This document shows positions 35,761-48,315 of a stretch of 64,000 nucleotides of DNA, one piece after another (the first letter of the stretch is position 1; each line of letters starts with the position of its first letter). The DNA is taken from assembly GCF_905147045.1 (NCBI RefSeq), contig NC_065889.1, forward strand, positions 12,219,001 to 12,283,000, read 5' to 3'. Origin of the DNA: Nymphalis io (Eukaryota; Arthropoda; Insecta; Lepidoptera; Nymphalidae). The notes under the pieces were generated by a model, which was not told the DNA's origin, did no database searches, and was given only the letters and a program-made list of their open reading frames with translations. Both the position numbers and the translations under genes were made by a program.

Positions 35761-37124
35761 GCCTGAGACTTCACAGCTAACCCCTAATTGACGATATAAG
35801 ACCTAAATACGTAATGAATATAATAAAATATCTCGTCTATATTCTATCTTTAGTTGCTTAAATTATTTAAAAAAATACATACTAATACATGGCAAACTGC
35901 TGGCTTACTAGCAGTACAGATTAAATATTATATTATTTGTCATTGTTTTGTTTCTCTGTGTGTATTTTAGAATCTCACATGCGTCCGAACGGAAACGTTT
36001 AAGAAAACAAAACGCCGTATTGTTTAGAAACATTATTGTACATTTTTAAGAATTAAACCACCTACGTTGTCTGTGGTCACCATTAAAACCTCATTTTACT
36101 TGAAAACGCGAAGGACAATTACTGCAACTGCCATATGGCATCCATTCTTCAAAAGATTAAAAATGTGTGCTTGTTTAACTTTTGCAATAAATCAGAAGAA
36201 CGTATAATTTAAATTTAGAATATGACTCCTCGACGTGTTTTTTTCTGTTATTGATATTTTTCTTTAAAAATACTTTGCTTGTAGACACGATGATCGATAG
36301 AGACGAAATTTTTAAAACGACTTACCCTAAAGTAAGTCGTCTATGTATCAATAAGATAGATTAAATAAATTGTTTACACACCGAATTAACATATAGAACT
36401 GATCCCAAGTAAATAAATAGATCAGGGATAGTCAAAGATGTATATTACCATGTCCAAAGTCATACGAAGACGCGGTTTGCAGCTCGTGGCGTATAAAATT
36501 GTACAAATGCAAACAGGCGTGATAGTAAACATTTTCATGCGATTCGCAACAGTCATTAAAGCAATGCGCGGTGGCGTTATGGTCCGAGGTGATCGTCCGG
36601 CTCTCACGGCATAATAATTACGGGGCGCACCGCTCAGTCGCAGTTTGTACTTTATAATCCGGCTCTTAGTGACCGTTTACATTGCACCATTTCGACTTAA
36701 TACCCTTAGGTATTATCGAGAACAAGACAAGTTTTCAATCAAATTTAACAAATGTTTACTATTAAATACGAGATATGATTTATATTAAGATCATAGAACC
36801 CTTAACATAATTCAGTTCCGAAATTGAGACTATTATATTTTATACGAAGATATACGGAAATAACTTAATACAATGTATTTTTTATCTCGATAAATGTTAC
36901 GACCGTAAATGCTTTTAAAAGCTAATATACATTTTGTATAAAAGGTCCATGCTAAAATTATAATAAAAAAACAATCATTGACAAAATCGAACACTTAAAA
37001 TGTAGCAACATTTTATATATATTTATATATACATTTTAATAGAACTTAACATTAAGCCAAATTCATGTAACGTAAAAATTTTCATAAAGACAATACAATT
37101 CGAACTGAACAAGCATTCGGTTAC

Positions 37125-37290
37125 CGTCTGCCGGTTGGTAATAATGAAAACGGGCTTTACTGCCCTCCGCCTCGCCCGCCGGACCGCATTCCACTCCCAT
37201 GCGACCGCGTCCTGACTCCAGGACTCACCAAAATGTCTACTTTTTATTATACCGCCGTAACGGGCTACCCTTTTAATACCGAGACCTAAT
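37125..37290. promoter_or_regulatory. GC-rich island, candidate intronic regulatory element
   Basis: GC-rich run with CCTCCGCCTCGCCCGCCGGA in an otherwise AT-rich surrounding. No frame with coding character and no repeat match inside the window. Confidence 0.25.
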
Positions 37291-39680
37291 TACAACTCGC
37301 CAATCGAAGATCAAAAATCACACCCATCTAACTTCAATACAAGAGAATCATTACGATTGAAACAAACGTACCATAATTCTTTAATTTTAACTGCAGAGTT
37401 TCTTGCCGGTTCTCGGTGAAATCTACATTCTGAACCGGTGCTTACTTTAAATGAATCTTGTAAAATTACAATTCAAATGTGCTTGTGAGAGCGTACCTGA
37501 ATAAACTGTACATCGATTTTTTAATTAATTAGTCAACTTTCGAATATCGTCATGCTTATTATGCATATTTGATAATAAGATACGAATCCATTTTTTTACG
37601 ATTATGAATGTTGTTACAATTGTGTATTTTGTTTAATCAAAATTGGGAACAGCTGTCAATTGATTGTGACAATTAAATTTTAGTCTTTTCTTGGATTCTC
37701 AGTTTATCCGATCTTTTATTAACGTTGTCGTCTAATGTATCGGTAAATAGGTACTTGTTAAGTTACATAAGTTCATCTGAACAAAGTTAAGATTGTGCCA
37801 AAATTATTGATAAATAAATAAAAACAATGCATTGGACAAGTTAGTGACGATCGCGTCAAAGGTGTAAGTCACGACAGACGATTCACACGATTGTTGCCTA
37901 TTCCATTAACAAAATCAGACGTTGACGAATCGAGCAGTAAATCGAGATTATAATCATTACGAGCTCGCGGGCTCGCATTCTTACTAAAGAATCCGTGAAG
38001 CGATGGAATGCACAGAATCGATTCGAACTCGTTTTGTTTTCGCCACGTCATAACTCGCCCTCGACCCCTGGCTTGCTGTCTGCTTGATCACAACATTTTA
38101 TCTGACTATCATATTTGCTAATCGATTTTTCTAAGGAATGTCAATAAAAACCTTAATTTTTTTTAAAGAAAAATTGTCCTAGGTTACAGCTTACCATAAG
38201 GTGGAGAATTTGTAGCCCTTTGCACATAAAAAAAATACTTGTCTATACTTCTAAAGGTGCATATTTGCTGTGATTGTCGAGATATTTGATATTATCTGGT
38301 AATATAATATGTGGAATTAGCTTTGTAAAAAGATAAGTTTTTATTAATTTTTATATCTTAAGAATAACTCGATTTGAATATATAATTTAAATACCAATAT
38401 AATTGGAAATATTTATTGTAGCTTCGGACTCGTTCACACATCCACATACTTCTATAGTATTTTTTTTAAACTGAAACAGTGAATATTTCCTGTCTTGTTC
38501 GCACTGTTAAATTATAATAAATTTTTTACGTTCGTTGTTTTTTAAGACTTTTTCTGAGCTTAATAACCGTAATCGGAAATTTATAATACGTTACTTGAAA
38601 TATTAAAATAAAATATTATAAAAATAAAATAATTATGTATTTTTACTTAAATTAAACTATTCATTTATATAATATTATATGATTGGAAATCTTTTATTAT
38701 AGCTTGCTCACACATTCAGAGAATGTATCTATATTGTTTTATTAATATCGTTGCACGAAAGAGAATAAATAGTTATTCAGTTATTACAATGTAATCGATA
38801 TATTTGCACAGAACATTGACTCCTTACAAAGTCGTTTCTTGAATGACAACAATTTCAATTGAATCTTATTTGGTTTTAAACTATCGATTGAAGTGAAACT
38901 TTTTTATTCGCATTTCGCGATGACAGTAAAGTAAAAAAAAAAATGAGTGCAACGTTTCTACATATGTAAAATGTTACAAATGTGTAAAACTTTTCTTATG
39001 CAAAAAATATTATATCACCTCATAGTACCAGTACTATTTTAATTAGTAAATCCTTCAAAATAGAAATTTTCACGTATCGACCAATTAGCACTTAAATATT
39101 TTTAATTAGCTTAACATCTTAATAATGCATTAGCAAGTTTGCATAAATGGAAGGCGGTACGGACAAAAGAGGTTGTTTTTACCGTCTAGACCGGTCCCCG
39201 GACAGGTTGCCACCTGCATGCCGAGGTATGTCCGTCGAGCTGGTCCTCGCGATTAATCAGAGATTTTTAATCGTTGTAATTCAACTGCTACACCTGGATT
39301 CTTTACTACCATATAATCTAGTGGTTATAAAGACGAGCGAGACACACAACTATTTTTTATACGTGTTAATAAAACGGCATAGATATTTAGATTGTACCTA
39401 CACAGTTATGCTTTATGCAGTATAGGACAATTTTATATTAAATAGTTGAGGTTGTATCTTGAGAAAATATTATAAACGCAAAGTGAAAGTGTTTGTTTGT
39501 TTATAAATTAAAAATTAAAAATAACATTTTAATTTCCCTTTTATAATTTCATGTTATTATGACTAATTACTTTTTAATAGCAATTGTTTAAAGACCATTA
39601 CTAATCTGTTAAGAATATGTCAAATCTTAAAAAGAAGTAAATAGTCTATGGTTTCATCTCAATAGCTTCGACTGTCATAA

Positions 39681-39970
39681 TACTGGTGGTAGGGCTTTGT
39701 GCAAGCTCGTCTGGGTAGGTATTACCCACTCATCAGATATTCTACCGCAAAACAGCAATACTTGATATTGTTGTGTTCCGGTTTGAAGGGTGAGTGAGCC
39801 AGTGTAATTACAGGCACAAGGGACATAAAATCTTAGTTCCCAAGGTTGGTGGCGCATTGGATATGTAAGCGATGGTTGACATTTCTTACAATGCCAATGT
39901 CTAAGAGCGTTGGTGACCACTTACCATCAGGTGGCCCATATGATCGTCCGCCTTCCTATTCTATAAAAAA
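39681..39970 (+). repeat. A-tailed retroposon R1, copy 9
   Basis: Full-length plus-orientation copy, near consensus. Its A-tail runs directly into a TA microsatellite. Confidence 0.88.
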
Positions 39971-40044
39971 TATATATATATATATATATTTAATTAATTA
40001 AATTATTTTAATTTCTATATATGTATATATATATATATTTTCTA

Positions 40045-40096
<52 letters not shown>

Positions 40097-40103
40097 TAGA
40101 AAA
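39969..40103. repeat. TA-rich microsatellite with palindromic structure
   Basis: Alternating TA tracts interrupted by TTTCTATATATG and CATATATAGAAA, which are inverted copies of each other, so most of the stretch can fold on itself. It probably expanded from the retroposon tail. Confidence 0.85.
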
Positions 40104-43100
40104 TTTAAAGATAAATAATACTTAACAAACATCTATAAACAAATTCCAAACAACTATTTCAATTATAGAGGAAATCGGAAAACACTTATTTTTACATTTC
40201 CCCTCAAGCCACAGGATATGTGTAGCTGCAAATTGTAAACCACGTGGAACGTTGACAAAACAATTTCGTGCATCAAGGTTTGCGTCAGAGACGACCTCGC
40301 CTGGATACTAGCCGATGTTAACGATCAATAATAGTTTAAACATATGTAGGTACCCATATGATGGATGCGTCGTATAGAATCTATTTTCAAAGCTTTAATC
40401 CTAATACAAATTAATTATAAGGATGACGGCTAACATCGTTTCGGCGACACTGGCTTTCAAATAACATTACCATTAACTTTATGTACTATGATTATTAAAA
40501 TATATGATTGATTGCTACGCATTTTATTTTGCATAAAGCGAGAATAAAATTATTTTCAAGAATCGCAAATAAATAAAAGCTATTAATTTTTTCTAAATCT
40601 ACGTCTAATAGATCTATTAGAGAGATAACAAATTTAAAACCATTAAGTTTAAGTAGATTCCTACAGGCTACAGCTTCCTACACAGAGTTTAATATGTATG
40701 TTTTTTAATTGTAAATGTCAAGTGACGTTCAGCCTAATTGTTGCCAGCACAAAAAAAATCGCATGTCTTCATATACGGCATCCTGTTTCCCGAGATATTC
40801 AAAGGCCTAATTACAAAATAAGAGGTTATGGGGTACGACACAAAGGGTCCGATGAAGCCTGACACTGATGGAGTTCCATTCAGATAACTTGATTGAAAGG
40901 GTACATGAGAAATTCAGAATAATAGCGTGTATGCCTAAATAATGGTATTTCTTACTGAGGAACATGTATGCTAATTTGTGCGAACATTCCATTCTAAATG
41001 TTGATTTACGAATAAAAATTATCAACAAAAAATATATAAAACTTCGTCCATATGCAACGCCTTAATAAAATCGTTTATCGATTCGACGGAAGACTTTCAA
41101 ATTTTCCATTGAAGCGAAACTTTGTATAACTGAATGCATTACAAACCCCACTTTTCCGGTAGGATGTTAAGTGATAAATTAGTAATCACTTGAAAACTAA
41201 TCAATGATTGCGGGTCGTCGACCTATCGTATGTTTACTGAATGTTTTGTCGGCTTGTCAACCAGTTCTCTTACTAGACAATTTGTATGACGTACCAGTTA
41301 TTAGTGGTATGAGAATACGATCCTGTATTCTAAAAAACGAATTGGGTTGAAATTTGTATTTTTATAAGTTACTAAATACTATTGTTCCGAAACAAATGTG
41401 TATAAGTCTAAAATTTAAAATTTCATTCCTTTTCGTTAATGAGTAAATTTTTTGCTACTCGTATTTGATGAAAGTTGTACGAAGGTTTTCAAATAACATA
41501 TTTTCATATGAATTTATATGAAAATTTTTTGATGATTTAATCCAGACTGCTCACCCAAAGTGGACGTACGTTATCTATGAAATGTGATTCCTGTGACAGA
41601 CATGATAGATAGGTTAGTTTAGAAAGTATCTAAACAGGATACACACCTAATGATAACGAAACATCCTTGTAACTTTCAAGACTTGAATAACTTAAATAAA
41701 TCTTAAATACATATAAGTATTCAAATATAAATTTCACATAGAATCTTGAGACAAGATTTCACTACCAAAAATGGTAGTGTATTTAAAATTATAAGGGCGT
41801 ATACAACGGACAAAATATTCATTACTTTATCGTCAGCGAGCAATTATTCTACACTTTAATAATAATAATAAACTTTTAAGAAGATTTTTTACATATGAAG
41901 TTTAAAAATCGAAGAGGTTTCCGGAATGCAAATTGAGTGGTTATAGTCTGTTAATATGTTTTTTTATTGTTGTTTTTGGCACCAGACGTTTATTTTTAAA
42001 TTGAATACTAATGGAAATTCTTGTATCTTTTAACAAATTAAAGAATCAAAATTTTTATAACTACTATTACCACAAGGTAAATTTTAGAATCATGTAACAT
42101 CCACTTTCGGTCGCCTTTGAAGACTGTTTTATTAAAAGCAATTTGTGTTATTTTAATATTACAGATATTAATATGATAATATAAAACTAGTTACTGGTAG
42201 ACGTACTTAGTGCCGTCATGAATTTAAATCAAATCAGTGAATCATTAGATCCCTTTCCGGTAGTCTAACGACTCTTCCATTCAAATTATGAAACTTGCAA
42301 AATTATATTGAATTGTTGGCCAGAACATTGCTCACACACACAAATGCCGGTAGTTGGCGCGACAAGTCACCCGTTAGAAGCACCGGCAATCGAGTATTGC
42401 ATGCTAAATAAGCAAAAGTATGCAAAGTACTCAAGCTTGATACAGCGCGCTACGACGATGCCAGAGCTATCAGACGTTATTACCTTATTTGGAAACGTGG
42501 CATCTACTTCGATCTTAAGCAGTGGGTAATCTTTACAGATAGAACTGGTATCGACAAGATATTGTGACCTTCGTTAATTACGAATGGCGACAGGTAAATA
42601 CAAGTATATTTGCGTATAAATTGCATAAGTGGTATGTTTTGTAAAATTAAAATCATGCATTCCTTTAAACTATTGATCAATAACATCTAATCGATTACAG
42701 TATGCTATTAAATTGTGGAACAATTAAGGTTATTAAATGGAAAATGATATGTTACATAGGCGTAGCTCGGTAGGAATAATGTATTAGTTTACATAAAGGG
42801 ATAGGCTGACGTTATATGACTTCAAAGCTTTTGTCACGCATAATGTACCCTCGTTGAAACAAGATCGTCTCATTAAATTTAACAGTGTCCTATGAGAAAA
42901 GAAAAGGATTTCATGTTAACGAAATTCATTCCTTCTTATAACGTATAATATAATGATTACATCTTATCATATACATGCGCGCAATGCTATATTTATAATT
43001 ATAAATAATAAATCCTCTAAAAATAAATAAAACAACAGTTTCTCAATAAACGTAAGTCATATTGCATGGTTTACAATTACCTGTAAAATACATAAATTTA

Positions 43101-44094
43101 TAATCAACGAATATCAATTTTATCGTTACAGAGATCATATTTTAAAATGTCAAAATTATCGTAAATTTATATATTGCTTTTCGTCTGAAAAGCGTTTCTA
43201 AAATCTGAGTATTTCGTACAAGAAGGCTCGCCTACGCTCACAATACCTGTTTATTGACCATGTTTTTAGCTTTATGAATGCTTTCAGACACTGAGTAAAA
43301 TATTTTGTTTGATATTCAACTCTCTGCTGTATTACATAGAATATGCTGAGGTCATACTCATAATGAATCTCAAAGCTTTTGTTTGGTTCGCAGAAACATT
43401 AGATTTCTGTTTATGTCGCAACACAACACATGCATTACACAACGCCGCCCACTATCTTCTACGCCTACATCTTCTATTAAAATCGAACCTTGTTTATTTT
43501 TTTATAAATAAATGATCTTGTCGTTAAGTAAAATTTTGTTACTTAATCTTAAACGCTGTTATAGAAACAACAGAATTATAAAATTATTTGTAAGCGATAC
43601 AATAGCGATAACGAATAAGGTCTTTAAAGATTTCAGAACTTCATCCTTTATTATCTCTACTTTGTGGGATTATTAAAAGCTCCGTTTTAAAAGAATTAAT
43701 AGACTTCTTGTCTTAACTTGTTTCTCGAACAGGTAAAATGTAGCGCTTCCTTATCGGCGGGGGTCTTCAAAGTTTTTTTAACAATAGCTACCAGCCCTTT
43801 TGTTCAATGCGTATTCTAGTCGTTTTGTTTTCGTTAAAATCCAAATCTCACTTATTTTAACAATGTACAAACAAAAGTTAGGCTTTCTACCATTTTCAAT
43901 ATATGTACGATTATCAGACGAGTATAAAAAATGCATCGGTATAAAATGGGGGTAACTTTGTAATTTTATTATCATTTTAAAAGATAGATTAAGGGCGTCT
44001 GACGTTCACAGTTAATTTTGATTGTAACGTATTTTTTTATCAATAACTTCAATATTTCATATATTTATTGGCATGTGCCGTCAATCTACACCAT
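40104..44094. other. Non-coding stretch, no recognised feature
   Basis: AT-rich intron next to glypican exon 1. A GC-richer patch is at about 42310-42530 and another at 40200-40320. No exon, RNA gene or repeat family is recognised. Confidence 0.35.
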
Positions 44095-44219
44095 TCAACG
44101 CAATAAAAACTTATTAAACATAGATAAAAATGTATAAAATAATAATGACCAACGTCTAAATGATATATTATCATTTATCACTATCTTATTTAAGTGTAAA
44201 GAGAGCGCGTGATCCTTAC

Positions 44220-44439
44220 CTGAATTCGGTTGTTCTTGTATATCAATCATTGACAACATTCCTTTCTTTTCAAATATACTTTTCACATTTGCACAAGATA
44301 CTTCTGTGTCAGCAGCTGAAGTAGCCGCCAAGAAACCGGTAAACAATACCAAATACAATATTTGGCTCTTCATTCTCAATCCAAAAATCGATTTTTTGTT
44401 AGGCGACAGTTTTACACAAAAACACACGTTCACAGCCAT
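44220..44439 (-). CDS. Glypican (dally / dally-like type), first coding exon
   Basis: Glypicans are GPI-anchored heparan sulfate proteoglycans that shape Wnt, Hedgehog and BMP signalling at the cell surface. This exon encodes a signal peptide (MKSQILYLVLFTGFLAATSA) and then SCANVKSIFEKKGMLSMID, ending QPNSG, which fits the first cysteine block of the family (C-x2-V-x3-F-x2-KG ... G). It ends in phase 1 at 44220 before a GTAAGG donor. Two in-frame ATGs exist: 44439 (good context, TAA upstream) and 44373. The latter puts the signal peptide at the very N-terminus and is preferred; the first adds 22 residues. The rest of the gene must lie left of this exon, beyond the window. Identity rests on one short exon, so dally versus dally-like is not decided. 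Confidence 0.65.
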
Positions 44440-45195
44440 GTTCGCGATAAAGTTATAAAATTAAATGTTAAAAAAGGTTAACTTAATCCACTAGACTTTT
44501 TATAAATAAAAGTGAAATTAAAATATTACTAATTGAAACTTTGGACAGTTTATACGCCATATAAACGGCACACGATGATTCAACTGCGATCCATGACGAT
44601 CGCAGTAAGACTGCGCCGGCTGAAGTGCGCTGAATGCGAGTATACTATACTCCATCCTGTCTATAGTTGCCAGCTTCAATAAAATTGTACTTCTGATAAA
44701 TTACACATTAAGAAAGTTAATCATTAAAATATTTGAATTTTCATATAAATAGATAAATATTTTTAAAATATTAAATTTTTGAGATATGCACTTTTACAGT
44801 AAACGAAATGGTTACAGCAGTTAAGCCGTACGATGACACATTACTTTTGTCTCGCTCTTAAGACCTGGTTTAATATAAATTCAAAAGAGATGTCTATAGA
44901 TTTCGTAATTCAAACGTGGTAAAATATAAATTTTCATTCATAATAAAATGTAAATGTCAGTCAGCACGATGTAAATTGTATTTTTTAATTCGACGATCAC
45001 GGCGCTTACTGATAGTTGAGCTAAACGGGTGAAATTAATTTTAGTTTGAATTGTCATTAATATTAAGTTAAAAAAAAACTTCCAAAAGATTTTTAATTTA
45101 TAAATATCTATATGTATATATATTAATATCCAAACTTTATTATTTTACATATCTATTTTTTGCATAAACTTTATATAACATTTATAACCGGTCCC
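44440..45195. promoter_or_regulatory. Divergent intergenic region between glypican and phosphatase genes
   Basis: The two genes start head to head, about 756 bp apart from ATG to ATG. A GC-richer patch at 44584-44655 contains the hairpin CTGCGATC / GATCGCAG (44584-44605) and may mark the glypican promoter. No clear TATA box was assigned. Confidence 0.45.
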
Positions 45196-47160
45196 ATGAT
45201 GAGGGTTTATTTGTTAAATGTTGTCTCGAATACTATCAGAAAACAATGCTATTCTACGAAGAATGTGAAGAAGGTTACCCATTGCATCTTCGATATGGAC
45301 GGTCTTCTTTTAGGTAAGTTTGCATAACAAAGTTTTACGTTCGACCTTTCAGACTTGTCAATATTTATACACAATACAAACGAGGTTACATCGTTACGAA
45401 ATATTTTTGATGTTTGTAAATCGTAATATATAATAATTGTAAATCATTAAGTTGAACAATGTTTACAAACTAACGTAAATAAACGACTTAAGTAAAAAAA
45501 AAGAGTAAGAAAAATTTGAAAATAAAAATGTCAAACACTTATAATTTCAGATACCGAGCAGGTCTACAAAAAAATGATAACACAGATCTGTGCCAAATAT
45601 GGTCATAAATACACTGAAGAATTAATGATGAAGGTCCTTGGTGGTACAGAACAGAGATTGTCAGAGATCTTATGTAAAGATTTAAATCTTCCTATAACAC
45701 CGAAAGAGTTTCGTGATCAGTTATTAGAGCTGGGGGACACAATGCTTGCTGGTAGTCCGTTATTGGATGGTTAGTATGTATTTTTTTATTGTCTTGTATT
45801 TGGAAAACTGAAATTAAAAATGTAAAGTACAGACACATAATAAGGCTTTGCTTAACTAATTATGTTTATTAATCAAAAATAGTACTAGGTAAATGGAGGA
45901 CCGGGAGCTTTGGCCTTGGGAGAGACCTATATTCAGCAGTGGACTATGATTGGCTGTTGATTGAAACATTAATTCATGTATTACAGCCGAGGACAAATTG
46001 TTTATTAGGCATTGTAGACAAAAGCCTAAGCATCTAAAATTGGCACTTATGTGTGCCAAAAATAGGGAAAAGAATTTTTTTGCAAAAAAAAACAATTTTG
46101 AAAAAAATTGTATTAAGATAGATAAAAATAATATAAGATTATTACAAAAGAGTAGGGCTCTTGCATGCATTGCTTAGGGCCTAACATGTTTAATCCATTT
46201 CATGAAAAATAAAATCAAATATACAATAAATTACGTCTGTCATAAGTATCATTTTAAAGTTAATTTACCCCAGTGATATGTGAATATCCTAGCATAACAA
46301 ATGCAAACAGATACACACACAATATACCAATAATAATAATATCTGTGTTTGTTTTGGAAATGTAGAAAATATATGCACATGAAATATTAATGTCATAAAA
46401 AAGCTGTATATTAAATTTGAACGATTGTTATAATCATAAAATAATCTGATGATAAGTTATCTTATCATTGCAAAATAAATCTTGCATGTTATAGTATTGA
46501 TACGTAAATAATTTAATAATTATTATTTATTTCCACAGGAGCGGAGAGATTGATACGTCATCTCCATCAAACAAAAGTACCATTTGCACTCGCGACATCT
46601 TCCAGTGCCCGTTCTGTTGAAACAAAAGTTGAGAAATATAAGGAACTCTTCAGCTATTTCCATCACATGGTCATGGGTAGTACAGACAAGGAAGTCAAGT
46701 ATGGGAAACCACATCCAGATATCTTTTTGGTGGCAGCAGCCAGGTTCCCTGACAAACCTAAGCCAGAAAAGGTTGGTAACCAATAATGGCTAAATATTAC
46801 TGTAAGGTTTAATTAAAAGTTATTAAACCATTCAATATCCAAAAGTTCTAAAGTAATTATTGTATTTTATTTATTCAGTATAAAATTCAACCAGTACTAT
46901 TTCAAATGTGTACATAATTAATATTTATCAAAGAGATAAAATATTTTTATTTTTAATAAATTTAAAACTTATTTCATTTCCAGTGTTTAGTATTTGAAGA
47001 TTCTCCACACGGCGTGACAGCTGGCGTGTCCGCGGGAATGCAAGTGGTTATGGTACCAGATCCCCACTTGGACAAGAGACTGACCACTCACGCCACCATA
47101 GTACTACCGACGCTAGCCAAATTCCAACCAGAAATCTTTGGATTACCGGCTTTCCAGTAA
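45196..47160 (+). CDS. PUDP: HAD-family phosphatase, pseudouridine-5'-phosphatase / GS1-like
   Basis: Four exons join to a 248-residue protein: 45196-45313, 45551-45769, 46539-46771, 46984-47160. All introns are GT-AG and the frame is continuous. HAD motifs are complete: motif I FDMDGLLLDTE with nucleophile Asp33 and acid/base Asp35, motif II LATSSS (Thr132-Ser133), the motif III lysine Lys169 in YGKPHPD, and motif IV VFEDSPHGV (Glu195-Asp196). The family dephosphorylates pseudouridine 5'-phosphate released by RNA turnover; insect members are called GS1-like. The first 27 residues (MMRVYLLNVVSNTIRKQCYS...) lack acidic residues, carry Arg and Lys and end in an RKQCYS motif, so they look like a mitochondrial presequence. 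The start could be either of two adjacent ATGs (45196 or 45199). Substrate assignment is by family only. Confidence 0.92.
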
Positions 47161-47212
47161 CACTTTATTTGAGTAGGAACAAGGAAATAGAACTGAACCA
47201 AGATTTTAATTT

Positions 47213-47218
47213 AATAAA
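47213..47218 (+). terminator. Poly(A) signal of the phosphatase gene
   Basis: AATAAA lies 53 bp after the stop codon at 47158-47160 and fits a short 3' UTR. Confidence 0.7.
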
Positions 47219-48248
47219 GTAGAAGTTAGATGTGTGCTTAGTATTATGATTTTATGTACAAAATGATAGAAATGTAGGGTTTTTTGATTTTGATTTAATC
47301 ATACATGGTAGTAGTACTCATACACAGCCGTTTGCCAAAAAGTAGCAGTGGTTTGTGGCAAATTATAGTTTAGGAAAAATGCTTCTGACGTATTAAATAC
47401 GCAACAGCTACGATTACCCGCCGCGACTAGACCGTTGGGATGGTAAAACCATGTTAAATATTATTTGTCTATTCCCAAAAAAAATAACACCATATTTGTC
47501 TAGGTTCGCTGAAAAGAAAAGACACAAATGAGTCGATGATGTATAACATTGAAGGGGGCATACTCTAGTCATAATTTTGCAAATATCTTAGTGACAAAGT
47601 AAAAGGTCTCCAAATATCATATTATAGTTTTCAATGTGTGTTGATAGTCATTCTGTTTGGATATTGCCTTTTATATATACAGGTAATCTTAGTATGTAAA
47701 CCAGAATATTTAGTCAAAATTAAAAAGTTGATAGCCAATTTCATTTAAACAAGAATTTTAGCTGCCACTATTTAAAAACTTTGGTAGGCTTCAGGTTGAG
47801 TATGACTAAAAATAGCCGTTTTGTAATGTATCAAAATCAAAGCAATACTGAAATATCAGTCCATTAACGTGCTCTGAGACAATAGTTGTAAAGTATATAG
47901 AGACTGTACTCAAATTAGTTACATAGGCAAAGAAATAAAATCTATTTTTTTATATTTCATTTTTATTCTACATGCACATAATAAGTAAAAACACTTTGGA
48001 AGCAATATTTTTTATATTATACGATCTTAGAATTATTAAGGAAAATTTTTGCTAATACCTCATAGATGTAGAATGTAGAGGTGTAATAATAAGTATCTGT
48101 TGAATCACATGATATAATCAATTTTAAGTACAATACTGGAAACATTTCTTTTTTATTATATAAAATTGTAAGCTGTTTGTACCACTTTGTGATAATATAA
48201 GCCCCAACTTGTTTTGTACATTGTAGTGTTAAGAATAAAAGCAATAAT
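47219..48248. other. Intergenic between convergent phosphatase and NDUFA2 genes
   Basis: AT-rich, no repeat family member and no exon recognised. The two genes point towards each other here. Confidence 0.5.
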
Positions 48249-48249
48249 T

Positions 48250-48256
48250 TATTAAA
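48250..48256 (-). terminator. Poly(A) signal for distal NDUFA2 last exon
   Basis: On the minus strand an AATAAA (plus-strand TTTATT) lies about 65 bp after the stop codon of the distal last exon. Another AATAAA overlaps the stop itself. Confidence 0.5.
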
Positions 48257-48315
48257 TGGTGTTTTAATTAAACTCAAAATATACTGTAACTAATTACTAA
48301 CATAATTTAAAATAT

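Larger units (their letters stand above)
31942..39680. other. Non-coding stretch, free of R1-R4, with GC-rich islands
   Basis: 7.7 kb with none of the window's retroposons. GC-richer islands stand out at about 34435-34520, 35580-35760, 37125-37290 and 39145-39255. An ATG-initiated 104-codon frame is at 33590-33904 and a 92-codon one at 39147-39425, neither with recognisable homology. A small perfect stem (ACGACTTAC / GTAAGTCGT) is at 36317-36340. The lack of insertions in such a long stretch may reflect constraint. Confidence 0.35.
1..44219 (-). other. Inferred first intron of a glypican gene (runs off the left edge)
   Basis: No exon with a convincing protein match was found on either strand over this 44-kb span. 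The only strong exon next to it is glypican exon 1 at 44220-44373, which ends in a GTAAGG donor on the minus strand at 44219, so transcription should continue leftwards through this whole region. Glypican genes are known for a very large first intron after the signal-peptide exon, which fits. The span is AT-rich and holds nearly all the retroposons in the window plus several GC-rich islands. Unrelated nested genes or short exons cannot be excluded. The intron call is inference; a downstream exon carrying the conserved CxxEME region beyond position 1 would settle it. Confidence 0.55.

Noticed and set aside
39147..39425. 92-codon ATG ORF as a gene
   Set aside because: Its first third falls in a GC-rich island and the rest reads like translated intron. 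No homology recognised.
46523..46783. Minus-strand 86-codon ORF and a second plus-strand frame
   Set aside because: Both overlap phosphatase exon 3 (46539-46771), which carries the HAD motifs.
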